A DNA stretch of 64,000 nt from positions 248,001 to 312,000 of the forward strand of contig JADJVN010000003.1 in assembly GCA_016710585.1 (NCBI GenBank), read 5' to 3'. Below, in pieces: positions 9,432 through 18,354 of this stretch (the first letter of the stretch is position 1; each line of letters starts with the position of its first letter). Made by a program: the position numbers and the translations under genes. Origin of the DNA: Saprospiraceae bacterium. Lineage in GTDB: Bacteria; Bacteroidota; Bacteroidia; Chitinophagales; Saprospiraceae. Below the pieces are notes generated by a model, which worked only from the letters and a program-made list of their open reading frames with translations, was not told the origin of the DNA and did not search any database.

Positions 9432-9881
9432 ACTAATTTTACAGAAATTCAGAGAGGAAGTTCAAATATATGTATTCTAAATTTACCCATAGGTTCAATC
9501 TTATATATCAGGGTTAAAGTAACATCTAAATTAAACAATATTTTTAAGTATAATACAATATTTAAGCGCTTTCAGTCAAGGTGCCCAATCGTTTCTGTGC
9601 CATTACCTGGGAGAACAATTAAGTCTAGCACAGATTTAGATATTTCCATTTATCCCAATCCAGTGAGTGATGAAATAATGATCAATTCAAAACTTTCTGG
9701 TGAAGTAGCTACTCATATTATGATTCAAAACACACATGGACAAATAAAGAAATCCATGAGGCTTAATTTAACTAAATCAAACAAAATAAATATTGCGGAG
9801 ATTCCTAATGGAAGTTATTTTATTATTTTTAATACTGGTATTAATCAAAAAATACTTAACTTTGTAAAAATAATTGAATGA
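9432..9881 (+). pseudogene. C-terminal part of the metalloprotease with type IX sorting domain, behind an in-frame TGA
   Basis: This stretch is in the same frame as the upstream protease and contains no stop from 9432 to the TGA at its end. It encodes about 55 linker residues and then a Por-type sorting domain: 'ISIYPNPVSDEIMIN', then 'GSYFIIF' and a Lys-rich end ('ILNFVKIIE'). Such tails direct proteins through the type IX secretion system and are removed at the cell surface. An ATG at 9597 could start a separate 94-residue protein, but that would have no signal peptide, so a split gene is more likely. Either a true nonsense mutation or a base-calling error at 9429. Confidence 0.75.
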
Positions 9882-10534
9882 AGTGTTTTTACCTTCTGCT
9901 TTTTTTTCCCTTATTAATATTTTGTCAAAAGCAGCAACTTACCAATATCCACTCACAGATAGAACAATCGTATACAACAATCACTGCTGATAGTCTTGCA
10001 TTTAATGACAGTTTATTCGAAGAAGGGGTATGTGAAAACTGGAAATATGCAGGATATTGTACAGCACTGCTCAATGGGAAAAAAATTAAACTTTACCCAT
10101 TTTTAAAATATCAAAAGACTGGTGACGTATTGCATTTATGGCTTTATGACTTTGACGCCTATCCAGATTATAGAATGTTATATCGCCATATTTTTTTAGG
10201 ATACTTGCCTAATTTTCCAAGCTATTCAAACTGTTATGCAAGAGAGTATCCGATTGCTGCAATACTCAATGATATAGACAATGGATGTTCATTTTCTGCT
10301 ATTTTTTATCCTAAGAATAGTGGAGAAGAAAAGGACAACACTTTTGCAAAAGTAATTTCTTACGACAAAAAAACAAGAATACTAAAAGCAAGGTTTGAAG
10401 GTACTTTTTATATAATATTAAAAACAGAACATGACCATTGGGATTTGGAAAAAATAGAAATTCTAGATGGTATCGTTTGTGCAAAAGTACTGGAAGACGC
10501 AAAGCATCCTCCAGAAATCAAAATATCTGACTAA
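9878..10534 (+). CDS. exported hypothetical protein, probable lipoprotein
   Basis: 218 residues with a signal segment and possible lipobox ('LLIFCQ', Cys near 16). The mature part is rich in aromatic residues and has several cysteines ('GVCENWKYAGYCTALLNG'). No family recognised. The ATG overlaps the end of the metalloprotease tail by 4 nt (ATGA), which suggests translational coupling and a shared export-related context. The overlap also supports the view that the reading frame before it was translated in the ancestral state. Confidence 0.6.
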   Translation: MKCFYLLLFFPLLIFCQKQQLTNIHSQIEQSYTTITADSLAFNDSLFEEGVCENWKYAGYCTALLNGKKIKLYPFLKYQKTGDVLHLWLYDFDAYPDYRMLYRHIFLGYLPNFPSYSNCYAREYPIAAILNDIDNGCSFSAIFYPKNSGEEKDNTFAKVISYDKKTRILKARFEGTFYIILKTEHDHWDLEKIEILDGIVCAKVLEDAKHPPEIKISD

Positions 10535-10561
10535 AATAGCAGCTATCATTTAGAATGTGTT

Positions 10562-10569
10562 TAATTTTG
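10562..10569 (+). promoter_or_regulatory. -7 promoter box upstream of ammonia-lyase
   Basis: TAATTTTG fits the Bacteroidota TAnnTTTG -7 element and ends 4 nt before the ATG at 10574. If used, the transcript would begin at or inside the start codon, giving a leaderless mRNA. No well-placed -33 TTTG was found, so this is only suggestive. Confidence 0.3.
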
Positions 10570-10573
10570 CAGA

Positions 10574-12064
10574 ATGAATTCTGTTAAAAAATTATCTAGC
10601 AAAGATTGGACGCTACAAAATATTAATGATTTTTTAAATACAAATTCAAAAATTGTATTAGATAAATCAACTGAAAGTATCGTCAAAAAACAAAGGGAAA
10701 AATTAGAGAAACTGCTGAAAAATAAATCCGCTCCGATCTATGGAATTAATACTGGTTTCGGTTCGCTCTGTAACACTTTTATTGAAGAAAAAGATCTAGA
10801 AAAACTACAGGAAAATTTAATTAAATCTCATGCTTGTGGTATTGGAAATCCAATTGAAGACAAGATTGTGAGAACATTAATATTATTGAAAGTACTCAGT
10901 CTATCAAAGGGGAATAGTGCAATACGAATTGAATTATTACAATTTCTTATAGACTTATTTAATAAAAATGGAGTCCCATATATTACAGAATTTGGCTCAC
11001 TGGGTGCATCAGGAGATCTTGCTCCATTGTCTCATTTATCTCTTTGCATTCTAGGAGAAGGAAAAATGAAAGATGGTGAAAAATGGATTCAAACCAAAGC
11101 AGTCCTTAAAAAGAAAAAAATTACACCTATCTCTTTAAAGGCAAAAGAAGGACTTGCTTTAATTAATGGCACTCAGTTCAGTCTAGCAATGCTATACACT
11201 GCAGTAAATAAAGCTAGGAAATTATACCATCTCTCTAATTTTGTTTCTGCTCTTTCTTTTGAAGCATTTAATGGGAGATTGGAAGCCTTTGACTCATCGA
11301 TACATGTATTGAGAAATCAAGTTGGACAAAAACTGTGTGCAGAAGAATTTTTGAGTTATTTTAAAGGATCAAATATTCAAACACGCAAGAAACAAGCTGT
11401 TCAAGATCCCTATTCATTTCGCTGCATCCCTCAGGTCCACGGGGCAAGTCTTGATGTCATCCACTATGTTGAATCCATTGTAGAAAGAGAAATAAATTCA
11501 GTAACAGACAATCCATTATTGGTCGATGATTTAATAATATCTGGAGGTAATTTTCATGCTCAACCTTTAGCATTGGCTGGTGATTTTTTAAGTATTGCTG
11601 TATCTGAACTTGGCAGTATTTCTGAGAGAAGAACTTATCAACTGGTTAGTGGTAGTCGTGACTTACCAGATTTTTTAGCTAATAACCCTGGTTTAGAATC
11701 AGGATATATGATTGTTCAATATGCTGCGGCATCAATAGCGAGTTTAAATAAAAGCCTATGCAGTCCTTCAAGTGTTGACTCAATAATAAGTTCTAAAGCT
11801 CAGGAAGATCATGTCAGTATGGCACCAAACGCAATGTGGAAATGCATAAAAGTCTTAGATAATGTAGAGCAACTTTTGACATTAGAGTGGATCGTTGCAT
11901 CTCGGGCTATTCATTTTAGAAACAATATCATTTTTGATAAACATCTACAAAATACCTTGAGTAAATACAGAAAAAAATTGCCTATTATTTTAGAAGACCA
12001 TATACCACAGGAATTATATGCTGATACAACTGAATTTTTAAATGGTGTGAAATGCCCGTTTTAA
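10574..12064 (+). CDS. hutH: histidine ammonia-lyase-type aromatic amino acid lyase
   Basis: 496-residue MIO-dependent lyase that removes ammonia from an aromatic amino acid. The MIO-forming triad Ala-Ser-Gly is at 145-147 in 'GSLGASGDLAP', the tyrosine loop region 'YGINTGFGSL' is near 55, and 'QEDHVSMAPNA' is present. The selectivity position reads 'IKSHACGIG': Ser-His as in histidine lyases rather than His-Leu of tyrosine lyases, so histidine is the likely substrate (urocanate product). No other hut genes are nearby, so a role outside histidine breakdown is possible. The stop overlaps the start of the PagL-like gene by 13 nt. Confidence 0.88.
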   Translation: MNSVKKLSSKDWTLQNINDFLNTNSKIVLDKSTESIVKKQREKLEKLLKNKSAPIYGINTGFGSLCNTFIEEKDLEKLQENLIKSHACGIGNPIEDKIVRTLILLKVLSLSKGNSAIRIELLQFLIDLFNKNGVPYITEFGSLGASGDLAPLSHLSLCILGEGKMKDGEKWIQTKAVLKKKKITPISLKAKEGLALINGTQFSLAMLYTAVNKARKLYHLSNFVSALSFEAFNGRLEAFDSSIHVLRNQVGQKLCAEEFLSYFKGSNIQTRKKQAVQDPYSFRCIPQVHGASLDVIHYVESIVEREINSVTDNPLLVDDLIISGGNFHAQPLALAGDFLSIAVSELGSISERRTYQLVSGSRDLPDFLANNPGLESGYMIVQYAAASIASLNKSLCSPSSVDSIISSKAQEDHVSMAPNAMWKCIKVLDNVEQLLTLEWIVASRAIHFRNNIIFDKHLQNTLSKYRKKLPIILEDHIPQELYADTTEFLNGVKCPF

Positions 12065-13172
12065 AATATGCTCTAATTTTTTTTAATCTTTGTCTTTTCG
12101 CTCAAGGTCTTGCACAGAATCCTTGGCAATGGAGTGTTGAATACAACCTTGCGACATTGCGTAAGCATACACCTCGTATGGTTTTTACTCCTAGTGGTGC
12201 CGCACATGGTTTGGAACTAAAACTTTTCAAAAGAACAGCCGGTAATAAGCGATGGGAAAACTATTATAATGCTCCAAGTTATGGATTTATGGCTAAGTTT
12301 TTCTATTTAGGTGCTCCTCGAGAAATTTTAGGAAATGCATATTCATTTTATCCGTTTATTGAGTTTAATATTGGTAAAAAATTACACTTATTCCTATCAG
12401 ACGGAATTGCCTATTTTCCTAAGCCTTATAACATAAAGACCAATCCAAATCAAAATGCAATTGGATCTCATTGGAATAGATCAGTTTGTTTTAAAGCCCT
12501 CTGGAATGTTTATAATTTTAAAAGATTGAGTTTTTTTTCTGGTGTGGGAATTACTCACTATTCTAACGGGTCGATAAAATCTCCAAATTTGGGTTTGAAT
12601 TTTCCTTCAATTGATTTTCAAATAAGACAAAACTCAGTAATAAATTCAGAATTTATAAAGCAAAAAAATAATGAAAGACTCTTTAAAAAATGGTCCTTTT
12701 CATTACTGTATGGAATTGCAATGAAAGAACTTAAAGTTACAGGAGGCCCGAAATTTTTTGTTTATACTTTGGCGGTTGATGGCGGTTATCACTACAGTGA
12801 TTTTAAATCAATACGTGTCGGCATAGAAGAAGAATATCACAATGTGTCACCTTACTTTTATATTCACACTGTAAATGTGGATAAAATTGATCCATTTAAA
12901 GTAGCATTGAGACATCAAGTATTTGTTTCTCATGAATGGCAAATTGGTCAAAGCGCCATATCGCTTTCGACAGGGTATCGATTGAACAAGGAAGTTGTGT
13001 TGGAGGATATGCTTTATACAATAAATTAATCGTAAGTTATAGATTTCCAAAAATCATAAAGCGTATAGAGCCCAGTTTAGGCATGATATTAAAGGTCAAT
13101 TATGGCGTAGCAGATCACTTGGCACTTTGTCTCAACCTGAGATGGCATAAAACAAAAACCAAAATGGAATAG
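12052..13172 (+). CDS. PagL-type acyloxyacyl hydrolase / lipid A deacylase (frameshifted near the end)
   Basis: Outer-membrane barrel enzyme that removes an acyl chain from lipid A. After a signal peptide the frame from 12052 contains the His-x-Ser catalytic motif 'GITHYSNGSIKSPNLG'. That frame stops at 13029 with a tail unlike the family. From about 12980 another frame continues to 13172 with a family-like C-terminus ('YALYNKLIVSYRF', 'LGMILKVNYGVADH', ending in alternating barrel residues). One missing base around 12980-12990 would join them into about 373 residues, the usual length. The start ATG overlaps the upstream lyase gene. Indel or true pseudogene cannot be told from the sequence alone. 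Confidence 0.75.
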
Positions 13173-13224
13173 GGATAAAATTGGGAAGCATACTTACCTT
13201 ACCCCATCATTCAAACTAAGTAAA

Positions 13225-14403
13225 TTATTTCAAAAGTTTTTTTCTTATATCTTGTGGAATTGCATCTTTATGAACTAAGATAGCGATAGTCTTATAGTCA
13301 AAAAATGCTTTAGATGCAAAGAGATATCCTTTGTAATCATTCTTATCTCCCCAACTATTTTTTACGATATAATAAGGTTTGTCATTTTGATCGTGAGCCA
13401 ATCCTACGATGTGCATTCCATGATCATCAGTAGTATTATAATTATCAAAAGCATCTTCTCTTAATTGTGCTGTGATCTTTCGCTCTTCCATTGGACCATC
13501 GAACATCTTAGCTTTTTCCTCGTCAGTCATGTCCTCAAAATCTTTTGTTGGGACAATCGCAACACCATTTTTCCAGCTGAAATATTTTTCACTAACATCT
13601 GTAGCCCAAGCGATGCTATATCCCTTATTTAATGCATTGTCTACGATTTGAGACATTTCGTTCATAGGAACATTATATACTGGTTGTAGACTCCAATTAT
13701 CGGGAACCATCAACATGGTTGGTTCATAATTATTTGCATATAAAAATGATCCCAATTCAATATAATCGTCACCATTAATTCCGACCACTTCTTTTGCAAA
13801 ACTTTGAGGTGTATATTGTTTCCCGTTATAATTAAATTTTTCTGGAACTTTGCCTAAGTATGTGTCAAGCACTGAAATAATAGCTGGAAGCCAATTGGGA
13901 GTAAGTTTTCCATTTTTATTTTCAACTACAGCCTTTAGCATGCCTTCAATCATGGCTTGCATTTCTCCAAATTTATTCTTCGTGGTACCATAGTTCAAGC
14001 CAGTATAGGCATCATAAGGCATAGCGCCATATTTTTTATAGATTTGAACAACATCATGAAGTTCTGCGCCATCTCCCCATGGGATGCCGCCATGCATTCT
14101 TACATAGTTTTTTGCTCTCTCAATATAAGCACATCTTGCAGTATAAATTTCTGAAATATCTACAAATGGCTTGCCCATTCTGAGCATTTCACTTTCAAGA
14201 TAAGAGTTTCCGCTATAGCTCCAGCAGGTACCGCTACTCCCTTGATTTTTTACAGGAGAGTCTTCTAGATCAATTTTTATTGTAAACTTAAATTTCTTTG
14301 CGCTATCCGATGCATTCTGTTTTAAAGAATTGACCAAATTATCTTGTCCAAAAGATAGACCAAGACTCACAAAATATATTAGAATTAACCATGCTTTTTT
14401 CAT
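13225..14403 (-). CDS. C1-family (papain-like, bleomycin hydrolase type) cysteine peptidase
   Basis: 392-residue exported aminopeptidase-C-like enzyme. A signal peptide (to about 'SFGQ', residue 20) is followed by the catalytic triad: Cys60 in 'NQGSSGTCWSYSG', His331 in 'DHGMHIVGLA' and Asn349 in 'VKNSWGD'. Cytosolic bleomycin hydrolases have the same core, but this copy is secreted, as in many Bacteroidota. It is convergent with the PagL-like gene and separated from phaC by 56 nt, on the same strand as phaC. Confidence 0.88.
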   Translation of the reverse strand: MKKAWLILIYFVSLGLSFGQDNLVNSLKQNASDSAKKFKFTIKIDLEDSPVKNQGSSGTCWSYSGNSYLESEMLRMGKPFVDISEIYTARCAYIERAKNYVRMHGGIPWGDGAELHDVVQIYKKYGAMPYDAYTGLNYGTTKNKFGEMQAMIEGMLKAVVENKNGKLTPNWLPAIISVLDTYLGKVPEKFNYNGKQYTPQSFAKEVVGINGDDYIELGSFLYANNYEPTMLMVPDNWSLQPVYNVPMNEMSQIVDNALNKGYSIAWATDVSEKYFSWKNGVAIVPTKDFEDMTDEEKAKMFDGPMEERKITAQLREDAFDNYNTTDDHGMHIVGLAHDQNDKPYYIVKNSWGDKNDYKGYLFASKAFFDYKTIAILVHKDAIPQDIRKKLLK

Positions 14404-14459
14404 GTCGCAAATATAAAAAATTTGTTGAACTATTTGGAACTCATGAAAAAAGCTGACTT

Positions 14460-15512
14460 TTAGCTCCTTTCTTTAACCCATGTCGCTACTGCAGGAGCTA
14501 ATTCTTTTTGTGATTTTGCTCCGACAAATACGCCGATATGTCCTCCTGGGAACGCGTATTCCTTTTTGTCTTTGCTGCCTATCTTTGACATGACAGCTAT
14601 TGAAGATTCATTTGGAATGATATTGTCTTCTGTTGCATAGACATTCAAGAATGGAACTGTCATATTCTTCAGATCAACTTTTTGTCCATCCATCTCGAAT
14701 TCACCTTTGATCAATTTATTGTCTCTGAACAAATCTTTGATATATTTTCTATACATCTCACCGCTGAGGTCAGGACAATCTGCTTTCCACTTCTCCATGC
14801 GAAGGAAGTTCATCAACTTGTCTTTGTCTTCTATCATGTCCATGACGCCGAAATACTTTGCCAAATCTGCAGAAGGCTTCAACATACCGAATGCTGAGTT
14901 CAACATTCCTGCGCTGATGATCCCTTGTGTATCCACCATCGTGTCAACATCGACATACTTCGTCCATTTGTAAAGCATATTACAATTGGTATCTGTAAAA
15001 TCATAAGGCGCAACATAGGTCGTCAAGGATTGTAATTTCTCTGGAAACATCGCAGCATAGATCATGCTGAACAATCCCCCTTGACAAATTCCCATTTTAT
15101 GGATTTTATCAACTTTGTGAGTTCTTCTTACAAAATCAATAGCATCACCCATATATCCAAGGATATAGTCTTCCATAGTCAAGTATCTATCCGCTTTGGT
15201 AGGATAGCCCCAATCCATGATGTAGATATCGAGTCCTTCTTCAAGAAGTTTTTTCATTAAGCTTCTGTCCGGCTGAAGATCCAAGACATCATGTCTATTC
15301 ATGATCGCAAATGAAACCAAGACTGGTATCTTGCATGTAGCCGGAGTAGTTCTAGTGTAATGATACATCTTGACTTTATCACTTTCCCATACCAATTCCT
15401 TTGGTGTGGTGGCTACTTCTACTTTATCTATAGATCTTAGGACTTCTTGTCCTCTTTTCAGTTTTTGTGATAATTGGACTACTTCGTTGACTACGGCTTG
15501 TGTATTGATCAT
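14460..15512 (-). CDS. phaC: class III poly(3-hydroxyalkanoate) synthase catalytic subunit
   Basis: Polymerises 3-hydroxyacyl-CoA into storage polyester. Using ATG 15512 gives 350 residues, the class III size. The lipase-like box has Cys143 ('MGICQGGLFS'); Asp296 ('ATEDNIIPN') and His325 ('PGGHIGVF') complete the triad at spacings matching the Allochromatium enzyme. A longer frame opening at 15575 is rejected because it runs through a terminator hairpin at 15542-15572. The PhaE-like gene lies just upstream on the same strand, as the class III enzyme needs both subunits. Expression may be tuned by the hairpin between them. Confidence 0.93.
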   Translation of the reverse strand: MINTQAVVNEVVQLSQKLKRGQEVLRSIDKVEVATTPKELVWESDKVKMYHYTRTTPATCKIPVLVSFAIMNRHDVLDLQPDRSLMKKLLEEGLDIYIMDWGYPTKADRYLTMEDYILGYMGDAIDFVRRTHKVDKIHKMGICQGGLFSMIYAAMFPEKLQSLTTYVAPYDFTDTNCNMLYKWTKYVDVDTMVDTQGIISAGMLNSAFGMLKPSADLAKYFGVMDMIEDKDKLMNFLRMEKWKADCPDLSGEMYRKYIKDLFRDNKLIKGEFEMDGQKVDLKNMTVPFLNVYATEDNIIPNESSIAVMSKIGSKDKKEYAFPGGHIGVFVGAKSQKELAPAVATWVKERS

Positions 15513-15541
15513 GTCTAAATTTGATTTGGATTGCAAAAATA

Positions 15542-15572
15542 GAAAAGCCCGACCAATTTGATCGGGCTTTTC
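15542..15572 (-). terminator. intrinsic terminator/attenuator between phaE and phaC
   Basis: A perfect 11-bp stem (GAAAAGCCCGA / TCGGGCTTTTC) with a 9-nt loop; on the minus strand it is followed by TATTTTTGC. It starts 18 nt after the phaE stop and ends 30 nt before the phaC ATG. It can end transcription of phaE or reduce read-through into phaC. A strong feature, but its strength in vivo is unknown. Confidence 0.8.
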
Positions 15573-15589
15573 CAATTTATTCTTTTAAA

Positions 15590-17149
15590 TTATTTTTTCT
15601 TAGCTACTTTCTTAGCAGGAGCTGCTTTTTTGCTAGCTGTAGCAGGAGCTGCTGCTTTCGCTGTAGGAGCTTTTGGAGCAGGTGTACTAGATTTTGTAGT
15701 TCCTGTTGCTTCTGACATCGCTGTAAATGCTCTTTCTAAGTTCTTGTACATTTTCTTCAAGTCGTACAAGTTTTTGTAAACCTCATCCATCTCAGTTCTA
15801 GTCGCTACTGGGATGTTTACCAACATCATTTTCTCCATCTGACGATCGATTTCGCTTTTGATCTTCATCTGTAAGCTGCTTACTTCTGTCATCAACTTGC
15901 TATATTCGTCACTTGAGAAAAGTTTTGTGAATACTTCATCTCCTGTCATCATCCACTCTTGGTATAGCTTTACGATGCTTTCGATTGATTCACCATTCTT
16001 TACTTGTGTAGCTACTTTTACAGCCAATTTATCCATAGCTTTCAAGCCATTTTGATAAATCATGTACTGCAACTCATTATTCTTTAAGCTGAATTCAGCC
16101 ATTTTATCAGCTAGGTCTGACCATAACTTTGCGTTTTCAACTTGCTCATTTCCATTGATCAATTTTGTCAAAGGAGATACTGCTTCATTGATTCCTTCTC
16201 TCCATTGCTGATACATAGTCCACATTGAAGCATAAGGGCTACCAGTCATTCCTGGCATTTGACCCATTTGGTTTTTGAATGAGTTGTAACCATTCAATCC
16301 AGCTTCACTTGCTTGCTTCATCATGTTGATGAATTGAACATTCATTTGATCCATCATTTTCTGACTTCCTTCTGGCATAAATTTGAAGAACTGATCGATG
16401 AATGCTTTGAATTTCTCTGGGCTTAACATTTGAGAAAAAATCTCAGTGTTAAAAGTTTTTTCATTCATGCTTTTCATCATAGGCATCCATAATTCGAAGA
16501 ATTTGGTCATATTTTGATTCAAATCTTGCATTCCTTTAAATGAATTTGCAGTAGTTGCATTTTCAAATTGTGATTGCCAGTTTGTAAAAGAAGCATTTAC
16601 AAAATCAAAATATTCTTTTGTGTGCTGAGCCCATGTGTTGATATTGTCTTGCACATTTTTTTGCATAGACTCTTGATTCATCATAGGATTTTGGTTCATC
16701 CAGTTTGCAAATGGATTTTGGTTCATTGCATTCATGAATGGGTTTTGTTGATTTGATGTAGCCCAAAATTGTTGAGATTGATTCATCCAATTCTGCCAAG
16801 GAGCCATCCAATCAGTATTGTTTGTTGTATTTGCAGTTGTCTGATTGAAGGCATTTTTTGCCCAATTCATTTGGTTTTCAAACCATTGTTGGAAAAAATT
16901 CTGAGCGTTTGTGGATTGTTGATTCATTTCTGCTTTTGTTTTATTGAAGTTTTCTGTTGTTTTTTGAATTGTCTCTTTTTGAACCTTTACTGTGTCTTGG
17001 TAAAGTTTGTGACCCTTATCCAATGTTTCATTAACGATCGGAAGATCTTTAGCTAATTTTTTAGTAGTTTCTACTGCCTCGTTAACAAATTTAGCTTGAG
17101 TTTCTACTAATGTGTCAAAAAATCCTTGGGTTTTTGTTGATTCTGCCAT
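15590..17149 (-). CDS. phaE: PHA synthase subunit PhaE-like protein with Lys/Ala-rich tail
   Basis: 519 residues from the ATG at 17149 (a longer frame to 17230 begins in the promoter). Helical, Gln/Asn/Met/Trp-rich protein with coiled-coil stretches, e.g. 'AQHTKEYFDFVNASF' and 'YASMWTMYQQWREGINEA', like PhaE, the partner that activates PhaC of class III synthases. It is longer than typical PhaE. The last 35 residues form an Ala/Pro/Lys-rich tail ('KKAAPAKKVAKKK') like the histone-like tails of PhaF phasins, which can tie granules to the nucleoid. That function is inferred. It is followed by a terminator and then phaC. Confidence 0.8.
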   Translation of the reverse strand: MAESTKTQGFFDTLVETQAKFVNEAVETTKKLAKDLPIVNETLDKGHKLYQDTVKVQKETIQKTTENFNKTKAEMNQQSTNAQNFFQQWFENQMNWAKNAFNQTTANTTNNTDWMAPWQNWMNQSQQFWATSNQQNPFMNAMNQNPFANWMNQNPMMNQESMQKNVQDNINTWAQHTKEYFDFVNASFTNWQSQFENATTANSFKGMQDLNQNMTKFFELWMPMMKSMNEKTFNTEIFSQMLSPEKFKAFIDQFFKFMPEGSQKMMDQMNVQFINMMKQASEAGLNGYNSFKNQMGQMPGMTGSPYASMWTMYQQWREGINEAVSPLTKLINGNEQVENAKLWSDLADKMAEFSLKNNELQYMIYQNGLKAMDKLAVKVATQVKNGESIESIVKLYQEWMMTGDEVFTKLFSSDEYSKLMTEVSSLQMKIKSEIDRQMEKMMLVNIPVATRTEMDEVYKNLYDLKKMYKNLERAFTAMSEATGTTKSSTPAPKAPTAKAAAPATASKKAAPAKKVAKKK

Positions 17150-17191
17150 TTTTTTTATTTTTTTTAAATTGACTATTGTAATATTGTGACG

Positions 17192-17199
17192 CAAAATTA
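17192..17199 (-). promoter_or_regulatory. -7 box for phaE
   Basis: CAAAATTA on the plus strand reads TAATTTTG on the minus strand, fitting TAnnTTTG, 43 nt upstream of the phaE ATG at 17149. It lies in the 100-nt gap shared with the divergent hydratase gene. No ideal -33 element is visible. Confidence 0.4.
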
Positions 17200-17249
17200 C
17201 GACTAAAGTGTCGTATAACTGTGTCAACAAATTAATAATAAAAGTTAAG

Positions 17250-17663
17250 ATGCTACAAATAAACGACCAATTTCGACATAAATTTCAATATTCACAGACA
17301 GATGTCGACCTTTTTGCCAAAGTATCAGGCGATACCAACCCATTGCACATTGATGCAGAAGCTGGAAAAAACAGTATGTTTGGGAGAAATATTATACATG
17401 GATTTCTTGGTGGAGCCGTTTTTACCAAAATATTTGGAGCTTTATGGATGGCTGATGGTCATGTCTATATGAAACAAACGATGCAGTGGATGCGCCCAAT
17501 GTTCGTCGAGACTGAATATGAAGCAGTGATCACTGTGAAAGAGATCTTTCCTGAGAAAAATCGGGTTCTTTACGATTGTGCCATATATGAAGTGAGCAGT
17601 GGGGATCAATGTTTTACTGGAGAAGCATTGTTGATGAATAAGAAGCAATATGTTTGGAGTTAA
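17250..17663 (+). CDS. phaJ: MaoC-like (R)-specific enoyl-CoA hydratase
   Basis: 137 residues from ATG 17250. A hot-dog fold hydratase with the 'hydratase 2' motif SGDTNPLHID (Asp28, His33), followed by 'NIIHGFLGGAVFTKIFG'. PhaJ enzymes convert trans-2-enoyl-CoA from beta-oxidation into (R)-3-hydroxyacyl-CoA, the substrate of PhaC. It is divergent from phaE and phaC across about 100 nt, which supports the PHA assignment. A role in another acyl-CoA pathway is possible from sequence alone. Confidence 0.85.
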   Translation: MLQINDQFRHKFQYSQTDVDLFAKVSGDTNPLHIDAEAGKNSMFGRNIIHGFLGGAVFTKIFGALWMADGHVYMKQTMQWMRPMFVETEYEAVITVKEIFPEKNRVLYDCAIYEVSSGDQCFTGEALLMNKKQYVWS

Positions 17664-17692
17664 ATAAGAATTATTTCAAATTATTCTTATTT

Positions 17693-18127
17693 TCAATTTG
17701 ATGATGATTTAATACCATCATTATATGTATTTACTGCTTGTTTTGCTTGCTTAATACCATTTCGATTTATTGGAATTGAAACAAAAATTAAACCTGCTCC
17801 AATCCCACCAATCGTTAAGTTTGACTTTCCGCCATTTCCAGTAAGGGCACCCGCAATTGACCACCCTATCATGAAACCTCCTACATTAGAAATTATATTT
17901 GCTAAGATTAAATTTCCTCGAGCAGCTTGAATTTGTTGAAAAGCTTGAGTGTTTAATCTCATGGTATAGACTAGTTGTTTCATTTTTAATTTTTCCTCGG
18001 TATCACTCTTATAAAAGTTATACCCTCCAAATACTTTTTCCATGTAAATTAACTTGGTAGAATCTTGTGCTTGCATGATGGTAAATGTTACTGTCAGCAA
18101 ACAAAAAATTATTGCGAATTTTTTCAT
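17693..18127 (-). CDS. exported small membrane-associated hypothetical protein
   Basis: 144 residues. Signal peptide (to about 'IMQAQD'), a polar region, and then two glycine-rich hydrophobic segments ('NVGGFMIGWSIAGALTG' and 'IGGIGAGLIFVSIPI') that resemble glycine-zipper membrane helices. No named family is recognised. It stands alone between the convergent phaJ gene and porW, with 227 nt of AT-rich DNA upstream. The function is unknown. Confidence 0.6.
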   Translation of the reverse strand: MKKFAIIFCLLTVTFTIMQAQDSTKLIYMEKVFGGYNFYKSDTEEKLKMKQLVYTMRLNTQAFQQIQAARGNLILANIISNVGGFMIGWSIAGALTGNGGKSNLTIGGIGAGLIFVSIPINRNGIKQAKQAVNTYNDGIKSSSN

Positions 18128-18354
18128 ATAATATTATTAAAAATTATTATTTCAATTCAAGGCATGCTGTAAAAATAAAGTCTTTGCTTTAAATGTGCAA
18201 TAATATTCTAACATTAATTTAAAAGTCAAGCATAATTGAAGATTGCTTTCTTCACTCCGTCTATTCTTAATTATTTCATCAATAAGGTTCCAATCATTTA
18301 AGACTAATTAACCGATCACCTTTTATCCTTGTTTCCTTTAAATGAACGATCTTC

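Noticed and set aside
15513..15575. Longer start for phaC.
   Set aside because: The upstream frame runs through a perfect terminator hairpin, and the 350-residue protein is already the class III length.
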